38,784 bases of DNA from Moraxella sp. Its GTDB lineage: Bacteria; Pseudomonadota; Gammaproteobacteria; Pseudomonadales; Moraxellaceae. The stretch is from NCBI GenBank assembly GCA_030525705.1, contig JAUNEE010000009.1, positions 1-38,784 of the forward strand, given 5' to 3'. Below the pieces are notes generated by a model, which worked only from the letters and a program-made list of their open reading frames with translations, was not told where the DNA came from and did no database searches. Position numbers and translations under genes: made by a program. This document shows, in pieces, positions 17,238 to 26,369 of this stretch. How positions within the stretch are numbered: position 1 is the first letter of the stretch; each line of letters begins with the position of its first letter.

Positions 17238-18050
17238 ATGAAAACATCTCTACTGACTACCGCCTTACTCAGCCTAAGCCTTGCTCTGCCGATGGCGGGC
17301 TGCTCTAGCACAACCAGCAGCGGTGTGATTGGCGGCGAGCGTAAACAGCTTTTATTGGTATCTAGCCAAGAAATCGAGCAAATGTCGAACGCCTCCTACC
17401 AAAAACTCATCAGTCAAGCCCGTGCTGCAGGCAAACTGGATATGAATGCCTCTCAGTTGGCGCGCCTAAAACGCATTGCCAGCCGTCTTATTCCACACAG
17501 CCAAGTCTACCGCACGGACGCACCAAGCTGGAACTGGCAGGTTCATACCATCAGCTCAAGCGAGATTAACGCTTTTGTTTTGCCCAGTGGCAAAATCATC
17601 TTTTATACAGGCATCATCGACCGCCTAAGACTGACCGATGACGAAATTGCCGCCATCATGGGGCATGAAATGGCACACGCCCTGCGTGAACATTCTAGAG
17701 AAAAAATCTCACGTCAAGTCGCCGCCCAAAGTGGGCTTGGGCTGGCAGCGGGGATTCTAGGGCTGTCTAATGGGCAAGTGCAAGCGGCGGGGCTTTTGGG
17801 CGAGCTTGGCATGAATCTGCCACACAGCCGCACCCAAGAAGCCGAGGCTGACCGCTTGGGACTTGAGCTGATGGCACGTGCAGGCTACAACCCCAATGCC
17901 GCCATCACCCTATGGCAAAAAATGCAACAAGCCTCAGGCGGGGACGCACCCCAGTGGCTATCCACCCACCCCAACAGCCAAAGCCGTATCAACAGCTTGC
18001 AGACGTTAATCCCAAGCGTCATGCCGCTGTATGAAGCCGCCAAGCGATAA
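17238..18050 (+). CDS. M48-family metalloprotease lipoprotein
   Basis: A 270-residue lipoprotein: the signal peptide ends in the lipobox MAGC (Cys22). The peptidase domain has the zinc motif HEMAH (143-147) in IMGHEMAHALREHSRE, and the downstream Glu ligand in EAEADRLGLELM. Such proteins (LoiP, YcaL types) act at the inner face of the outer membrane in envelope protein quality control. The ribosome binding site AAGGAAAG is good. bolA begins 9 bases after the stop with its own AAGGAAAG, so the two form an operon. Confidence 0.9.
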   Translation: MKTSLLTTALLSLSLALPMAGCSSTTSSGVIGGERKQLLLVSSQEIEQMSNASYQKLISQARAAGKLDMNASQLARLKRIASRLIPHSQVYRTDAPSWNWQVHTISSSEINAFVLPSGKIIFYTGIIDRLRLTDDEIAAIMGHEMAHALREHSREKISRQVAAQSGLGLAAGILGLSNGQVQAAGLLGELGMNLPHSRTQEAEADRLGLELMARAGYNPNAAITLWQKMQQASGGDAPQWLSTHPNSQSRINSLQTLIPSVMPLYEAAKR

Positions 18051-18059
18051 GGAAAGCCC

Positions 18060-18374
18060 ATGAAAACCCAAACCGCCCTAGCCGACTGCTTAGCTTCGCT
18101 GTCACCCACGCATCTTGAGCTTGTCAATGAAAGCCACCAGCATGCAGGCTTCTTCGAGGGCAAAGAAAGCCACTTTAAGGCGGTGATTGTGAGCGCCGCC
18201 TTCCTTGGAAAACGCCCCGTGGCACGCCACCAAAGCGTCTACGCACTCGCCGCCCCTTTATTAACCTCAGGTGGCGGAAGCATTCATGCGTTGGCGTTGC
18301 ATACTTATACCCCCGAAGAATGGCAAGCCACCAAGGACGCCCCCGACAGCCCAAATTGCCAAGGACGCCGTTAA
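18060..18374 (+). CDS. bolA: BolA family protein
   Basis: A 104-residue BolA protein with the family's class II KH-like signatures: LELVNESHQHAG near residue 19, ESHFKAVIVS near 36, GKRPVARHQSVY near 51, and HALALHTYTPEEW near 76. BolA proteins bind monothiol glutaredoxins and [2Fe-2S] clusters and influence cell shape and stress responses. The conserved His residues are present. It is the second gene of an operon with the M48 lipoprotein and ends in a terminator. Confidence 0.93.
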   Translation: MKTQTALADCLASLSPTHLELVNESHQHAGFFEGKESHFKAVIVSAAFLGKRPVARHQSVYALAAPLLTSGGGSIHALALHTYTPEEWQATKDAPDSPNCQGRR

Positions 18375-18377
18375 ATA

Positions 18378-18402
18378 AAAGCCCCACTCTATGGGGCTTT
18401 GT
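18378..18402 (+). terminator. Terminator after bolA
   Basis: AAAGCCCC pairs with GGGGCTTT around a 7-nt loop; the T tail is short. Confidence 0.75.
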
Positions 18403-18574
18403 TATCAAATTCATCATAAAAAATCATGCCGACCACGAAAAATTTCACCCATTTTGACTAAATCGCTTTTTTTGATTGTCTATCACTGGGCGTAAAACCA
18501 TTTTTTCTTGACAAATCCCCCATAAAAAAATACCCCAGTTGGTCGCCATAGGGTAAACCACTCAAAATAAGGCG

Positions 18575-18787
18575 ATGAAAAAAGGATTGATAATGCTCGT
18601 TTTACTTTCTGCACTCAGTTTGATTGGCATGGGTGTGTTTGCACTGCTGGCGCCTTTTGCGTTCTTTTATGGCTTGTTTTCACAAAAACTCCGTGACAAA
18701 CAAACTGCTTATCTTAGAGAGCAAGCCCACCAACCCCCACCTTTACTTACCCCACCCCAAACAGCCTTGCAAAAGTCAAATTGGTAG
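18575..18787 (+). CDS. Small membrane protein of unknown function
   Basis: A 70-residue ORF with a long hydrophobic N-terminus (about residues 4-36, one long or two short helices), a short basic stretch (SQKLRDKQTAYLREQ) and a proline-rich tail. AAGG stands 5 bases before the ATG, and a perfect TTGACA lies 60 bases upstream without a good matching -10. I recognise no family. A 61-codon frame on the other strand (18747-18932) overlaps its 3' end but lacks a ribosome binding site at its non-ATG start. Confidence 0.5.
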   Translation: MKKGLIMLVLLSALSLIGMGVFALLAPFAFFYGLFSQKLRDKQTAYLREQAHQPPPLLTPPQTALQKSNW

Positions 18788-19178
18788 CACTGCCTGCTTG
18801 TCCATTTTTACCTACTTTCCTAAAAGCAATGAAAAAAGCGATGACGATGGACGGTAAAAAGTCGCCACCCAAAAATCGACCCATCTCCGTAAGCTTCTTT
18901 TGCCAAATCCAAATAGAATAGACTTCTTGCAAAACTAGGTTTTCTGTTCGCTCTTAAGCTATGCCTTCGGGTGAACGGTTTTCCAAGCTCACTTTGAGCA
19001 AAAACCTACTGTGGTGCATTTTAAGTTTAATTTACTGCATAAAAAAGAAAAACCCGCCTGCTTTATCCACCCCTACCAATCAACACCAAATCACACCACA
19101 TCAAATAAAACAAGCCAAACTTTCATCACCCCCAAGCAAGCTTTATGCCAAAGCAAGCCCCGCATTGCATGAAAAACA
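18788..19178. other. Non-coding stretch with a truncated repeat
   Basis: About 390 bp with no supportable gene. It contains the truncated MITE-like copy 2 (18919-19000). A 117-codon frame from 18961 starts inside that repeat and has a low-complexity, Lys/Pro/Ser-rich translation, so it is not called. Confidence 0.55.
18919..19000. mobile_element. MITE-like element, copy 2 (truncated, inverted)
   Basis: It begins with TAGACTTCTTGCAA, one change from the perfect end at 29224, and runs in the opposite orientation to copies 1 and 3. Shared blocks are CTAGGTTTT, GTTCGC, CTTAAGCTATGCC and AAGCTCACTTTGAGC. Relative to copy 3 an internal block of about 20 bp and the far end are missing, so this is a decayed remnant. 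Confidence 0.75.
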
Positions 19179-19208
19179 TTGGCAAGCCTTCATTAAATGC
19201 TTTAAAAT
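19179..19208 (+). promoter_or_regulatory. Putative promoter of the lipoprotein-sulP operon
   Basis: TTGGCA (19179-19184), an 18-bp spacer and TAAAAT (19203-19208) lie about 77 bases before the lipoprotein start. Confidence 0.5.
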
Positions 19209-19285
19209 ACCAAAAAAAACGCTTCTTGGCGTGATTTTTGCTGGCTTTTTTTGGGTAATTTTGCCCGACTTTTTAAGGAATGCTC

Positions 19286-19678
19286 ATGCGTTATCTACTT
19301 ATCACCGCCCTTAGTGCTGCTGTATTGTCAGGCTGTACTACCACAGGCGGTATCGCCCCCCAGTACATCAACCCAAACACCTACAACGCCTACAGCTGTG
19401 ATGGACTTTCCCAAGAAATCAACCGTGTTAGCCGTCTTGCTGACAGCACTGAAAAGCAAGGCTCGCCCCTGTCTAGCACAGGCGTTGGTATCGGGCTGGC
19501 AGGCGGTCGTGGCGGCATCTACCCCACCATCAGCCTAGGCGTTGGGCGAGCAAGCGGTGCCAGCAGTCAAAAAAAGCAAACGCTGGCTCGGCTTTATGGC
19601 GAGCATGACGCCATGGTCGTTGCCGCCCGCCAAAAAGGCTGCTCGTTCGCTGGCGCAATGAAAATCTACGGCAAATAA
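19286..19678 (+). CDS. Putative lipoprotein of unknown function
   Basis: A 130-residue predicted lipoprotein. The signal peptide MRYLLITALSAAVLSGC ends in the lipobox LSGC. The mature part has YSCDGLSQEINRVSRLAD, a Gly-rich segment (GVGIGLAGGRGGIYPTISLGVGRASG) that could form short membrane-associated helices, and a C-terminal GEHDAMVVAARQKGC. Two Met codons are possible; the second, at 19286, is chosen because AAGGA is 6 bases before it but directly abuts the first. The downstream transporter starts 2 bases after the stop, indicating coupling. Function unknown. Confidence 0.7.
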   Translation: MRYLLITALSAAVLSGCTTTGGIAPQYINPNTYNAYSCDGLSQEINRVSRLADSTEKQGSPLSSTGVGIGLAGGRGGIYPTISLGVGRASGASSQKKQTLARLYGEHDAMVVAARQKGCSFAGAMKIYGK

Positions 19679-19679
19679 T

Positions 19680-21383
19680 ATGCCCCCCATCAAAAAATGC
19701 TTACCGCCTTGGTTGTTTGGTGATAAAACCCACGCCAAAAGCGACATCACGGCAGGACTTTTGATGGGGGTTTTGGTTATTCCCCAAAGTCTTGGTTATG
19801 CGGTTTTGGCAGGACTGCCGCCCGTGGTCGGGCTGTACGCTTCCATTGTGCCAACATTGGTTTATGCCTACATCGGTGCAAGCAACACCCAAGCGGTCGG
19901 ACCTGTCGCCATCACCGCCATCATGACCGCCGCAAGCCTTAGCACCACCAGCCCCGAAAGCTATGTCAGCAGTGCCGCTGCCCTTGCCCTTTTGGTTGGG
20001 GGCATTTTATGGCTGGCAAGTCTGCTGCGGCTTGGCTGGATTACCCAGTTTATCAGCCAAGGCGTCAGTGCAGGCTTTATCAGCGCGGCAGCCGTGCTGA
20101 TTCTTTTTAGCCAGTTAAAAGGGCTTTTGGGTCTGCCACTGTCAGGCAGTGACCTAAGCCAAATGGCGACAGGATTTTTTCACCACGAGGGCGACTTTTT
20201 CAATCCCGCGACCGCCACACTCGGACTTATCTCTTTGATGGTTCTACTCATGAACCGCTACCGTTTGTCGTGGCTGTGGGGCTTTTTAAGGGCGGAACAT
20301 CGGCTATTAACATCACGCATTTTTGTGCTGGTTTGGCTAGGACTTGCCACCTTTATCACCGCCCAACTCCAACTAGACACGCCAACGGTCGCAGCCTTGG
20401 AAACCAGCCTGCCATCACGATGGCAGCCCCCAAAGCTTGAACTTTTATGGCAGCTGCTACCAGACGCCCTGCTCATCGCCTTGGTGGCATTCGTCTCCAC
20501 CGCCGCCATCAGCGACAAACTCGCCAAAGCCGAAAACAGCCCCTACGCCCCAAGCCGTGAACTGCTTGGTTTAGGACTTGCCAATGTCGCAAGCAGTCTA
20601 ACGGGCGGTTTTAGCGTGGCGGGCGGATTGTCCAGAACGGGGCTAAATGTCGCACTGGGGGCGAAAACCCCGCTCGCCAGCGTCATCTGTGCAGGGGTGA
20701 TTTTGGTGATTTTACTGACCGCAAAAGACCTTTTGACAGGACTGCCCTATGCGGTTCTATCCGCCATTATCATTAGCTCCGTGTTTAGTATGATTGACAT
20801 TGACACCCTAAAAACCGCCTACCGCCATGACAAAGCGGACATGATGGCGTTTTTGGCAAGTTTTTTTGGGGTGTGTTTGTTTGGGCTAAACATCGGGCTT
20901 GTGATGGGGCTGTTTGCGTCTTTTGCGTTTTTGATTTATCGCTCCCACCAAGTGCATATCGCTGTGGTCGGGCAAGTGGGCGACAGCGAACATTTTAGGA
21001 ACATCAAACGCCACCAAACCACCACTTTTGAGGGGATTTTGCTTATTCGGGTCGATGAAAGCTTGTATTTTGGGAATGCCACGCTGGTGCATGACAAACT
21101 TCTAGAAACCACCTTAGCCAAACACACACCGCCCATCACCGAGCTGGTGCTTATCATGACCGCTGTCAACCACGTGGATTTGACCGCTCAGGCCATGCTA
21201 AGCCGCCTAAATACCACCCTAAAGAAGCACGGCATTCGCCTACATTTTAGCGAAATTAAAGGTCCTGTCATGGATAAACTAACAGGTACAGCGGTGATGA
21301 CAGAGCTGACTGGCTCGTTATTTTTAAGCACCAGGCAAGCAGTAACCGCACTGAGTCAAGACCGCACCCGCCTATGCAAGTAG
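19680..21383 (+). CDS. SulP family anion transporter (with STAS domain)
   Basis: A 567-residue inner-membrane transporter of the SLC26/SulP family. The membrane part (about residues 18-420) holds the signature LLMGVLVIPQSLGYAVLAGLPPVVGLYAS, GASNTQAVGPVAI, and the later GGFSVAGGLSRTGLN repeat. The C-terminal cytoplasmic STAS domain (about 440-560) begins at FEGILLIRVDESLYFGNA. Substrates in the family include sulfate, bicarbonate and dicarboxylates and cannot be chosen from sequence alone. The start has no clear ribosome binding site and follows the lipoprotein stop by 2 bases, so translation is probably coupled. Confidence 0.9.
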   Translation: MPPIKKCLPPWLFGDKTHAKSDITAGLLMGVLVIPQSLGYAVLAGLPPVVGLYASIVPTLVYAYIGASNTQAVGPVAITAIMTAASLSTTSPESYVSSAAALALLVGGILWLASLLRLGWITQFISQGVSAGFISAAAVLILFSQLKGLLGLPLSGSDLSQMATGFFHHEGDFFNPATATLGLISLMVLLMNRYRLSWLWGFLRAEHRLLTSRIFVLVWLGLATFITAQLQLDTPTVAALETSLPSRWQPPKLELLWQLLPDALLIALVAFVSTAAISDKLAKAENSPYAPSRELLGLGLANVASSLTGGFSVAGGLSRTGLNVALGAKTPLASVICAGVILVILLTAKDLLTGLPYAVLSAIIISSVFSMIDIDTLKTAYRHDKADMMAFLASFFGVCLFGLNIGLVMGLFASFAFLIYRSHQVHIAVVGQVGDSEHFRNIKRHQTTTFEGILLIRVDESLYFGNATLVHDKLLETTLAKHTPPITELVLIMTAVNHVDLTAQAMLSRLNTTLKKHGIRLHFSEIKGPVMDKLTGTAVMTELTGSLFLSTRQAVTALSQDRTRLCK

Positions 21384-21446
21384 GCATTGCAAGCAGATAA
21401 AAAATGCACTAAGATAATAAAATCTCACACAAAAAACGGACGCACC

Positions 21447-21770
21447 ATGATTACACTATACAAGCAAATCCACCCCAAGCAATGCCAAAGCCTAAGCCAA
21501 ATGGGCTATAAGACCCTCATCAATCTACGCTGTGATGGCGAATGCGACAGCCAGCCTTGCACCGAAACCCTAAAAAAAAGCACAGAATCGCTTGGGCTTA
21601 TCTGGCATCACTTTCCCATCGATGGTGAGGCAGTCTTAGACACCGCCACCGTCACCGCTTTCGCCAACTTAGTCAAAAACAGCCCAAAACCTGTGATGAT
21701 ATTTTGCGGGACGGGCGGTCGTGCCAAACGCCTCTATCAAAGTGCCAAAATCTTAGGGTTGCTTGAATAA
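21447..21770 (+). CDS. DUF442 / beta-lactamase-hydrolase-like phosphatase domain protein
   Basis: A 107-residue protein like the stand-alone DUF442 (BLH N-terminal) domain, a tyrosine-phosphatase-like fold. The start, ITLYKQIHPKQCQSLSQMGYKTLINLRCDGE, gives the typical LINLR block, then HHFPIDG. The phosphate-binding loop is MIFCGTGGRAKRL, with the Cys and Arg spaced as in this family. Relatives take part in sulfide and persulfide metabolism when fused to a sulfur dioxygenase, but no such partner is seen here. The frame opens 20 codons earlier; the ATG at 21447 fits the family start, though its ribosome binding site is poor. Confidence 0.75.
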   Translation: MITLYKQIHPKQCQSLSQMGYKTLINLRCDGECDSQPCTETLKKSTESLGLIWHHFPIDGEAVLDTATVTAFANLVKNSPKPVMIFCGTGGRAKRLYQSAKILGLLE

Positions 21771-21783
21771 ACACCCTAAACAA

Positions 21784-21806
21784 AAAGCCCCCAGCGGGGC
21801 TTTATT
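21784..21806 (+). terminator. Intrinsic terminator
   Basis: AAAGCCCC (21784-21791) pairs with GGGGCTTT (21796-21803) around a 4-nt loop, just after the DUF442 gene. Confidence 0.85.
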
Positions 21807-21901
21807 TATGTCTGCTGCTCGGCAACTTTTTCACAAATGTAACGACCGATGGGGATGGCGTGACCACCTCCAAAGCCCAAGCAAGGTACTCTCAGAGTTT
21901 T
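21806..21901 (-). pseudogene. Possible gene remnant (C-terminal fragment, DHHA1-like GGGH)
   Basis: On the minus strand, behind the ilvC terminator, 31 codons without an ATG read KTLRVPCLGFGGGHAIPIG, then RYICEKVAEQQT and a stop. An in-frame TAA precedes it. The composition is protein-like (GFGGGH motif, amphipathic end) and GGGH is typical of DHHA1 domains of DHH phosphoesterases. It could be the last piece of a deleted gene. The identification is tentative. Confidence 0.3.
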
Positions 21902-21929
21902 TTACCTAATTCCCGATACATTTTTGCAC

Positions 21930-21966
21930 TAAAAAATCCACCCGTTTCACACCGAGTGGATTTTTA
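21930..21966 (-). terminator. Terminator of ilvC
   Basis: On the minus strand AAAAATCCAC pairs with GTGGATTTTT around a loop of about 14 nt and continues into T. It lies just past the ilvC stop. Confidence 0.85.
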
Positions 21967-21981
21967 ACTTATTGATAACGC

Positions 21982-23013
<1,032 letters not shown>

Positions 23014-23055
23014 TTAAAATAATGCCCATAAATAAACATAGGGGCGGGGGTTGAA

Positions 23056-23439
23056 TTAACTTTCACTATCTATTCTTTTTAGATAATTATTAACTTTTTT
23101 ATCAAAAGAATGAATGGTATCATTGTCAATGATATGATAAGCAATCAGCAAACAATCCATAAAATCCAATGAAGTTTCTTTAAAAACAGCTAAGGCTTTT
23201 ATGGTAACTTGAGTATTCTCACTTTCAATAATACACTTTTCAAATAAAATTGACAATTTATCAGCAATTAATGGGCGGTCAATTTTGTACATACTTTGCA
23301 AAACATGTATGGCTTCATAAGTTACCGCATTTAGACAAACTGCTTTATGATTATCAATAATTTCTTTGGCTTTTTGACTTAATGTTTCGTGGTCTTGCAA
23401 TAAAAACCTAAGCACAATATTTGTGTCAATCAATACCAT
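23056..23439 (-). CDS. PIN-domain ribonuclease toxin (VapC-like)
   Basis: A 127-residue PIN-domain protein. The acidic quartet typical of VapC nucleases is present: D5 (MVLIDTNIVLRFLL), E42 (AVTYEAIHVL), D95 with D92 in the LDFMDCLLIA block, and D113 (HSFDKKV). Such toxins cleave RNA, often tRNA, when freed from the antitoxin. Its start overlaps the end of the upstream antitoxin gene by 14 bases, the usual coupling. The region is visibly more AT-rich than the flanking ilv genes, suggesting acquisition. It lies between ilvH and ilvC. Confidence 0.85.
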   Translation of the reverse strand: MVLIDTNIVLRFLLQDHETLSQKAKEIIDNHKAVCLNAVTYEAIHVLQSMYKIDRPLIADKLSILFEKCIIESENTQVTIKALAVFKETSLDFMDCLLIAYHIIDNDTIHSFDKKVNNYLKRIDSES

Positions 23440-23692
23440 ATTTTGCCTTAATTGCCATTTCTACCGCTTGGTCTTCTAGGGGAATTAACGCAGGATTGGC
23501 AAATTCGGCAAGTCCACCTGCATAATCGGATTTTTTTATGGGTGTTTTGACTGCTTTATTGGCTTTAAAACTTTGCAAAAACTCTTCAAATACCACTTGG
23601 GGTTCGGTATTATTTTTTTGACAAAATTCCAATAACCAATATGCATCTTGCCCCGTTACTTTAAAATCTAGGCTGATAGTTTGGGTTATCAT
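23426..23692 (-). CDS. Putative antitoxin of the PIN module
   Basis: An 88-residue protein immediately upstream of, and overlapping, the PIN toxin gene. The N-terminus (TISLDFKVTGQDAYWLLEFC) reads as a beta strand then helix, as in DNA-binding antitoxins. The C-terminal part (SDYAGGLAEFANPALIPLEDQA) looks like an extended toxin-binding tail. I do not recognise the exact family. AGGGG stands about 8 bases before the ATG. The role is inferred from position and size. Confidence 0.7.
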   Translation of the reverse strand: MITQTISLDFKVTGQDAYWLLEFCQKNNTEPQVVFEEFLQSFKANKAVKTPIKKSDYAGGLAEFANPALIPLEDQAVEMAIKAKYGID

Positions 23693-23754
23693 TATTATCC
23701 CCTAAAATTGGGTTTAATGGTATATGATTTGATTAAAAAACATACATATTAAAA

Positions 23755-23928
23755 TCATTCTTGACTTTCATAAATAGGCATTGGCTCAACCAATACCTTA
23801 TTATCATCAAACAAAGTTAATTGCACCGAGCCATATTTCAAGAAAAATTCTTGAAATTCTAATGAAAATTCACTCAATTCAATATCAAAACTTTCATTAT
23901 TTGATAAGACGCTTACTTTATGAGACAT
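23755..23928 (-). CDS. Small acidic protein (57 residues) downstream of ilvH
   Basis: A short uninterrupted ORF from ATG at 23928 to TGA at 23755, beginning MSHKVSVLSNNESFDIELSE. It is rich in Glu, Asp and Phe and has an amphipathic middle (EFSLEFQEFFLKYGS). It starts 7 bases after the ilvH stop, so it could be translated from the ilvIH message, although no good ribosome binding site is visible. The antitoxin gene starts 62 bases further on. Its AT-rich composition resembles the toxin-antitoxin genes, so it may have arrived with them. Family unknown. Confidence 0.5.
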   Translation of the reverse strand: MSHKVSVLSNNESFDIELSEFSLEFQEFFLKYGSVQLTLFDDNKVLVEPMPIYESQE

Positions 23929-23935
23929 AGATTTA

Positions 23936-24472
23936 TTACAAACTTAGCGTCCGCTCCCCCCGTGCAATGCCAATCACCCCACTTCTTACCACTTCTAGCA
24001 CTTTGTCTTTGCCAATGACTTCAATAAAACCGTCCAATTTGGCAACATCGCCCGTAATCAAAATGGTATAAAGGTTGGGGGCGACATCCACAATCTGCGC
24101 CCGAAAAATATCCGCCGTGCGCTTAATCTCATCTCGCACCGCTCCCACCGCACGCACTTTAATCAGCATTAGCTCTCGCTCAATGTGTCCGCCTTGATTA
24201 ACCGTGGTTGGGTCGGTTAAGTTTTGCACTTTAACCACTTCAATGAGTTTATGCAACTGCTTGGTGATTTGCTCAATTTTATCATCACTGGTGATGGTCG
24301 TCAAAGTCAGCCGAGAAATGGTTGGGTCTTCGGTTGCCGCCACATTGAGCGTATCAATGTTATAGCCCCTTTGACTAAATAGCCCCACCACTCGGGACAG
24401 CGAGCCTGCTTCGTTTTCCATTAAAATAGAAATTAGGTGTTTTTTGTTTTGTGTGCTATTTTGTACGCTCAT
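23936..24472 (-). CDS. ilvH: Acetolactate synthase small (regulatory) subunit
   Basis: The 178-residue regulatory subunit binds valine and stimulates the large subunit. The N-terminal ACT domain starts KHLISILMENEAGSLSRVVGLFSQRGYNIDTLNVA (about residues 10-44), and the second half begins at ERELMLIKV. Its start overlaps the ilvI stop by one base, so the two are translationally coupled. The length and motifs match the E. coli IlvH type and suggest normal valine feedback. Confidence 0.96.
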   Translation of the reverse strand: MSVQNSTQNKKHLISILMENEAGSLSRVVGLFSQRGYNIDTLNVAATEDPTISRLTLTTITSDDKIEQITKQLHKLIEVVKVQNLTDPTTVNQGGHIERELMLIKVRAVGAVRDEIKRTADIFRAQIVDVAPNLYTILITGDVAKLDGFIEVIGKDKVLEVVRSGVIGIARGERTLSL

Positions 24473-26238
24473 TAGGTTCTCTCCCCTTTACCCAGCCACA
24501 TATCACGCATTGATTGCCCAGCCACTTGCATTGGATAAACGTGTTCTTGTTTGTCCACCAACACATCAATAAACACAAGTCCGTCCATCGCCAAGGCGGC
24601 TTTTAGCTCTTGTTCCATTGTGTCAGGATTTGTAATTTTGACGCCTTTATGCCCATAACTTTCGGCAAGTTTGACAAAATCAGGCAAACTTTGCATATAG
24701 CTTTGGGCGTGGCGACCTTCATAGAGCATATCTTGCCATTGTTTGACCATACCCAGCTGGGCATTGTTGAGCATTAAAATTTTTACAGGTAAATTGTACT
24801 GCAAGCAAGTAGACAGCTCTTGAATGTTCATCTGAATGGAGCCTTCGCCTGTGATACACACCACCGTACGAGAAGGATTAGCCAATTTTGCCGCCATTGC
24901 ATAAGGCAAGCCCACCCCCATTGTGCCAAGTCCGCCAGAGTTTAGCCATTGGCGTGGTTCATCGTATTTATAATACAAAGCAGCAAACATTTGGTGTTGC
25001 CCAACATCGCTTGTAATAATCGCCTTGCCGTCTGTGAGTTTGTACAAGGTTTCTACCACTTCTTGCGGTTTGATGGTGCGGTTGCCGTCATTGTCGGTCA
25101 AGGTATAACGCAAGCCGTGGCGTTTTCGCCATTCGTTGATTTGATTCCACCAGTTATTCAAGGCGGTTTCGTCCAACTTACGATTGTCAAGCTGTTCTAA
25201 CATTTGACTTAAGACAAGTTTAACATCGCCAACAATCGGAATATGGGCATTGATGGTCTTTGAAATACTGGTGGGGTCAATGTCAATATGAATGATGGTC
25301 GCCTCAGGGCAAAACTTTTTGACATTATTGGTAACACGGTCGTCAAACCTTGCCCCCACCGCCAAAATCACATCGGCGTGGTGCATTGTCATATTGGCTT
25401 CATAAGTGCCGTGCATTCCCAGCATTCCCACAAATTGGGGGTCAGAACCTGCATAGACCCCAAGCCCCATTAAGGTATTGGTAACAGGTAGGTTTAATTT
25501 TTTGGCAAGTTCGGTTACTTCACTGCTGGCATTGCTTGCCACTGCCCCACCGCCTGCATACAGCACAGGGCGGCGAGCCTTTAAGAGGGTTTCTACCGCT
25601 TTTTTGATTTGCCCCAAATGCCCCTTTTGACTGGGCTGATACGACCGCAAATGCACGCTGTCTGGCATAAAGTAGTCAAATTTGTCCGCAGGGTTGGTCA
25701 TATCCTTAGGAATGTCAATCACCACAGGACCGGGTCTGCCAGAACTTGCGATAAAAAAGGCTTTTTTGATGATAGTGGGGATTTCTTTGGGGTCTCTTAT
25801 CACAAAGCTGTGCTTGACCACAGGGCGAGAGATGCCAATCATATCACACTCTTGAAAGGCATCATCACCAATCAAAGTGCTTGGCACTTGCCCTGCCAAA
25901 ACAACCATCGGAATAGAATCCATAAAGGCGGTGGCGATGGCGGTAACGGTGTTGGTAACGCCAGGCCCTGATGTTGCCAAAACAACGCCAGTACGCCCTG
26001 TAACACGGCTATAAGCGTCCGCCATATGCCCTGCGGCTTGTTCGTGGCGAACTAGGATATGTTCAATTTTGTCTTGTTTAAAAAGAGCGTCATAAATGTG
26101 CAAAACCGCTCCGCCTGGATAGCCAAAAATATACTCCACACCTTCATCAATCAAGGCTTGGACGAGTAATTCGCCACCAGAAAGCTGGGTGGGGACTGGG
26201 GTGGTGGGGTCGTAGCGGTAGAGTTTATTATCTGACAT
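24472..26238 (-). CDS. ilvI: Acetolactate synthase large (catalytic) subunit
   Basis: A ThDP-dependent enzyme joining pyruvate with pyruvate or 2-oxobutyrate, the first common step of valine, leucine and isoleucine synthesis. It has 588 residues. The N-terminal PYR domain carries [17 protein letters not shown] and the catalytic Glu in [13 protein letters not shown]. The FAD-associated middle domain has VGARFDDRV. The C-terminal ThDP domain has [15 protein letters not shown] and the [13 protein letters not shown] block. The open frame begins at a GTG 9 codons upstream, but the ATG at 26238 has AAGGA 8 bases before it and is preferred. A long structured leader precedes it, and ilvH overlaps its stop. 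Confidence 0.97.
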   Translation of the reverse strand: MSDNKLYRYDPTTPVPTQLSGGELLVQALIDEGVEYIFGYPGGAVLHIYDALFKQDKIEHILVRHEQAAGHMADAYSRVTGRTGVVLATSGPGVTNTVTAIATAFMDSIPMVVLAGQVPSTLIGDDAFQECDMIGISRPVVKHSFVIRDPKEIPTIIKKAFFIASSGRPGPVVIDIPKDMTNPADKFDYFMPDSVHLRSYQPSQKGHLGQIKKAVETLLKARRPVLYAGGGAVASNASSEVTELAKKLNLPVTNTLMGLGVYAGSDPQFVGMLGMHGTYEANMTMHHADVILAVGARFDDRVTNNVKKFCPEATIIHIDIDPTSISKTINAHIPIVGDVKLVLSQMLEQLDNRKLDETALNNWWNQINEWRKRHGLRYTLTDNDGNRTIKPQEVVETLYKLTDGKAIITSDVGQHQMFAALYYKYDEPRQWLNSGGLGTMGVGLPYAMAAKLANPSRTVVCITGEGSIQMNIQELSTCLQYNLPVKILMLNNAQLGMVKQWQDMLYEGRHAQSYMQSLPDFVKLAESYGHKGVKITNPDTMEQELKAALAMDGLVFIDVLVDKQEHVYPMQVAGQSMRDMWLGKGERT

Positions 26239-26324
26239 ACTTTTGTTCCTTGTTTGTGCGTCCACACAATGACCAATCTGTGACTGGCAGGCAACAAAAG
26301 CAGCTTAAGATACCCAAGATGGGC

Positions 26325-26369
26325 AAAAGAAAAACGGCAAAGCCGAATTAAGTGCATTTTTGCCTTGCC
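26325..26369 (-). terminator. Intrinsic terminator within the ilvI leader (attenuator)
   Basis: On the minus strand GGCAAGGC (26362-26369) pairs with GCTTTGCC (26336-26343) over 8 bp including one G-U wobble, followed by GTTTTTCTTTT. It lies about 87 bases before the ilvI ATG and after the ilvI promoter, so it would end transcription before the structural genes. The stop codon of the leader ORF lies in its loop. Confidence 0.65.

Noticed and set aside
18747..18932. 61-codon minus-strand frame with a hydrophobic middle
   Set aside because: Starts at a TTG within the repeat end, has no ribosome binding site, and overlaps the small membrane protein gene.
18961..19314. 117-codon plus-strand frame
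   Set aside because: Starts inside the truncated repeat, is low complexity, and overlaps the start of the better-supported lipoprotein gene.
23038..23052. AGGGGCGGGGGTTG near ilvC resembling the GTAGGGGC repeat
   Set aside because: No palindromic half follows, so the match is too short to count.
26151..26357. 68-codon minus-strand frame with a Leu-rich start, a possible ilv leader peptide
   Set aside because: It begins inside the terminator stem and runs into ilvI in another frame, ending well within it. The 35-codon ORF from 26455 fits a leader peptide better.
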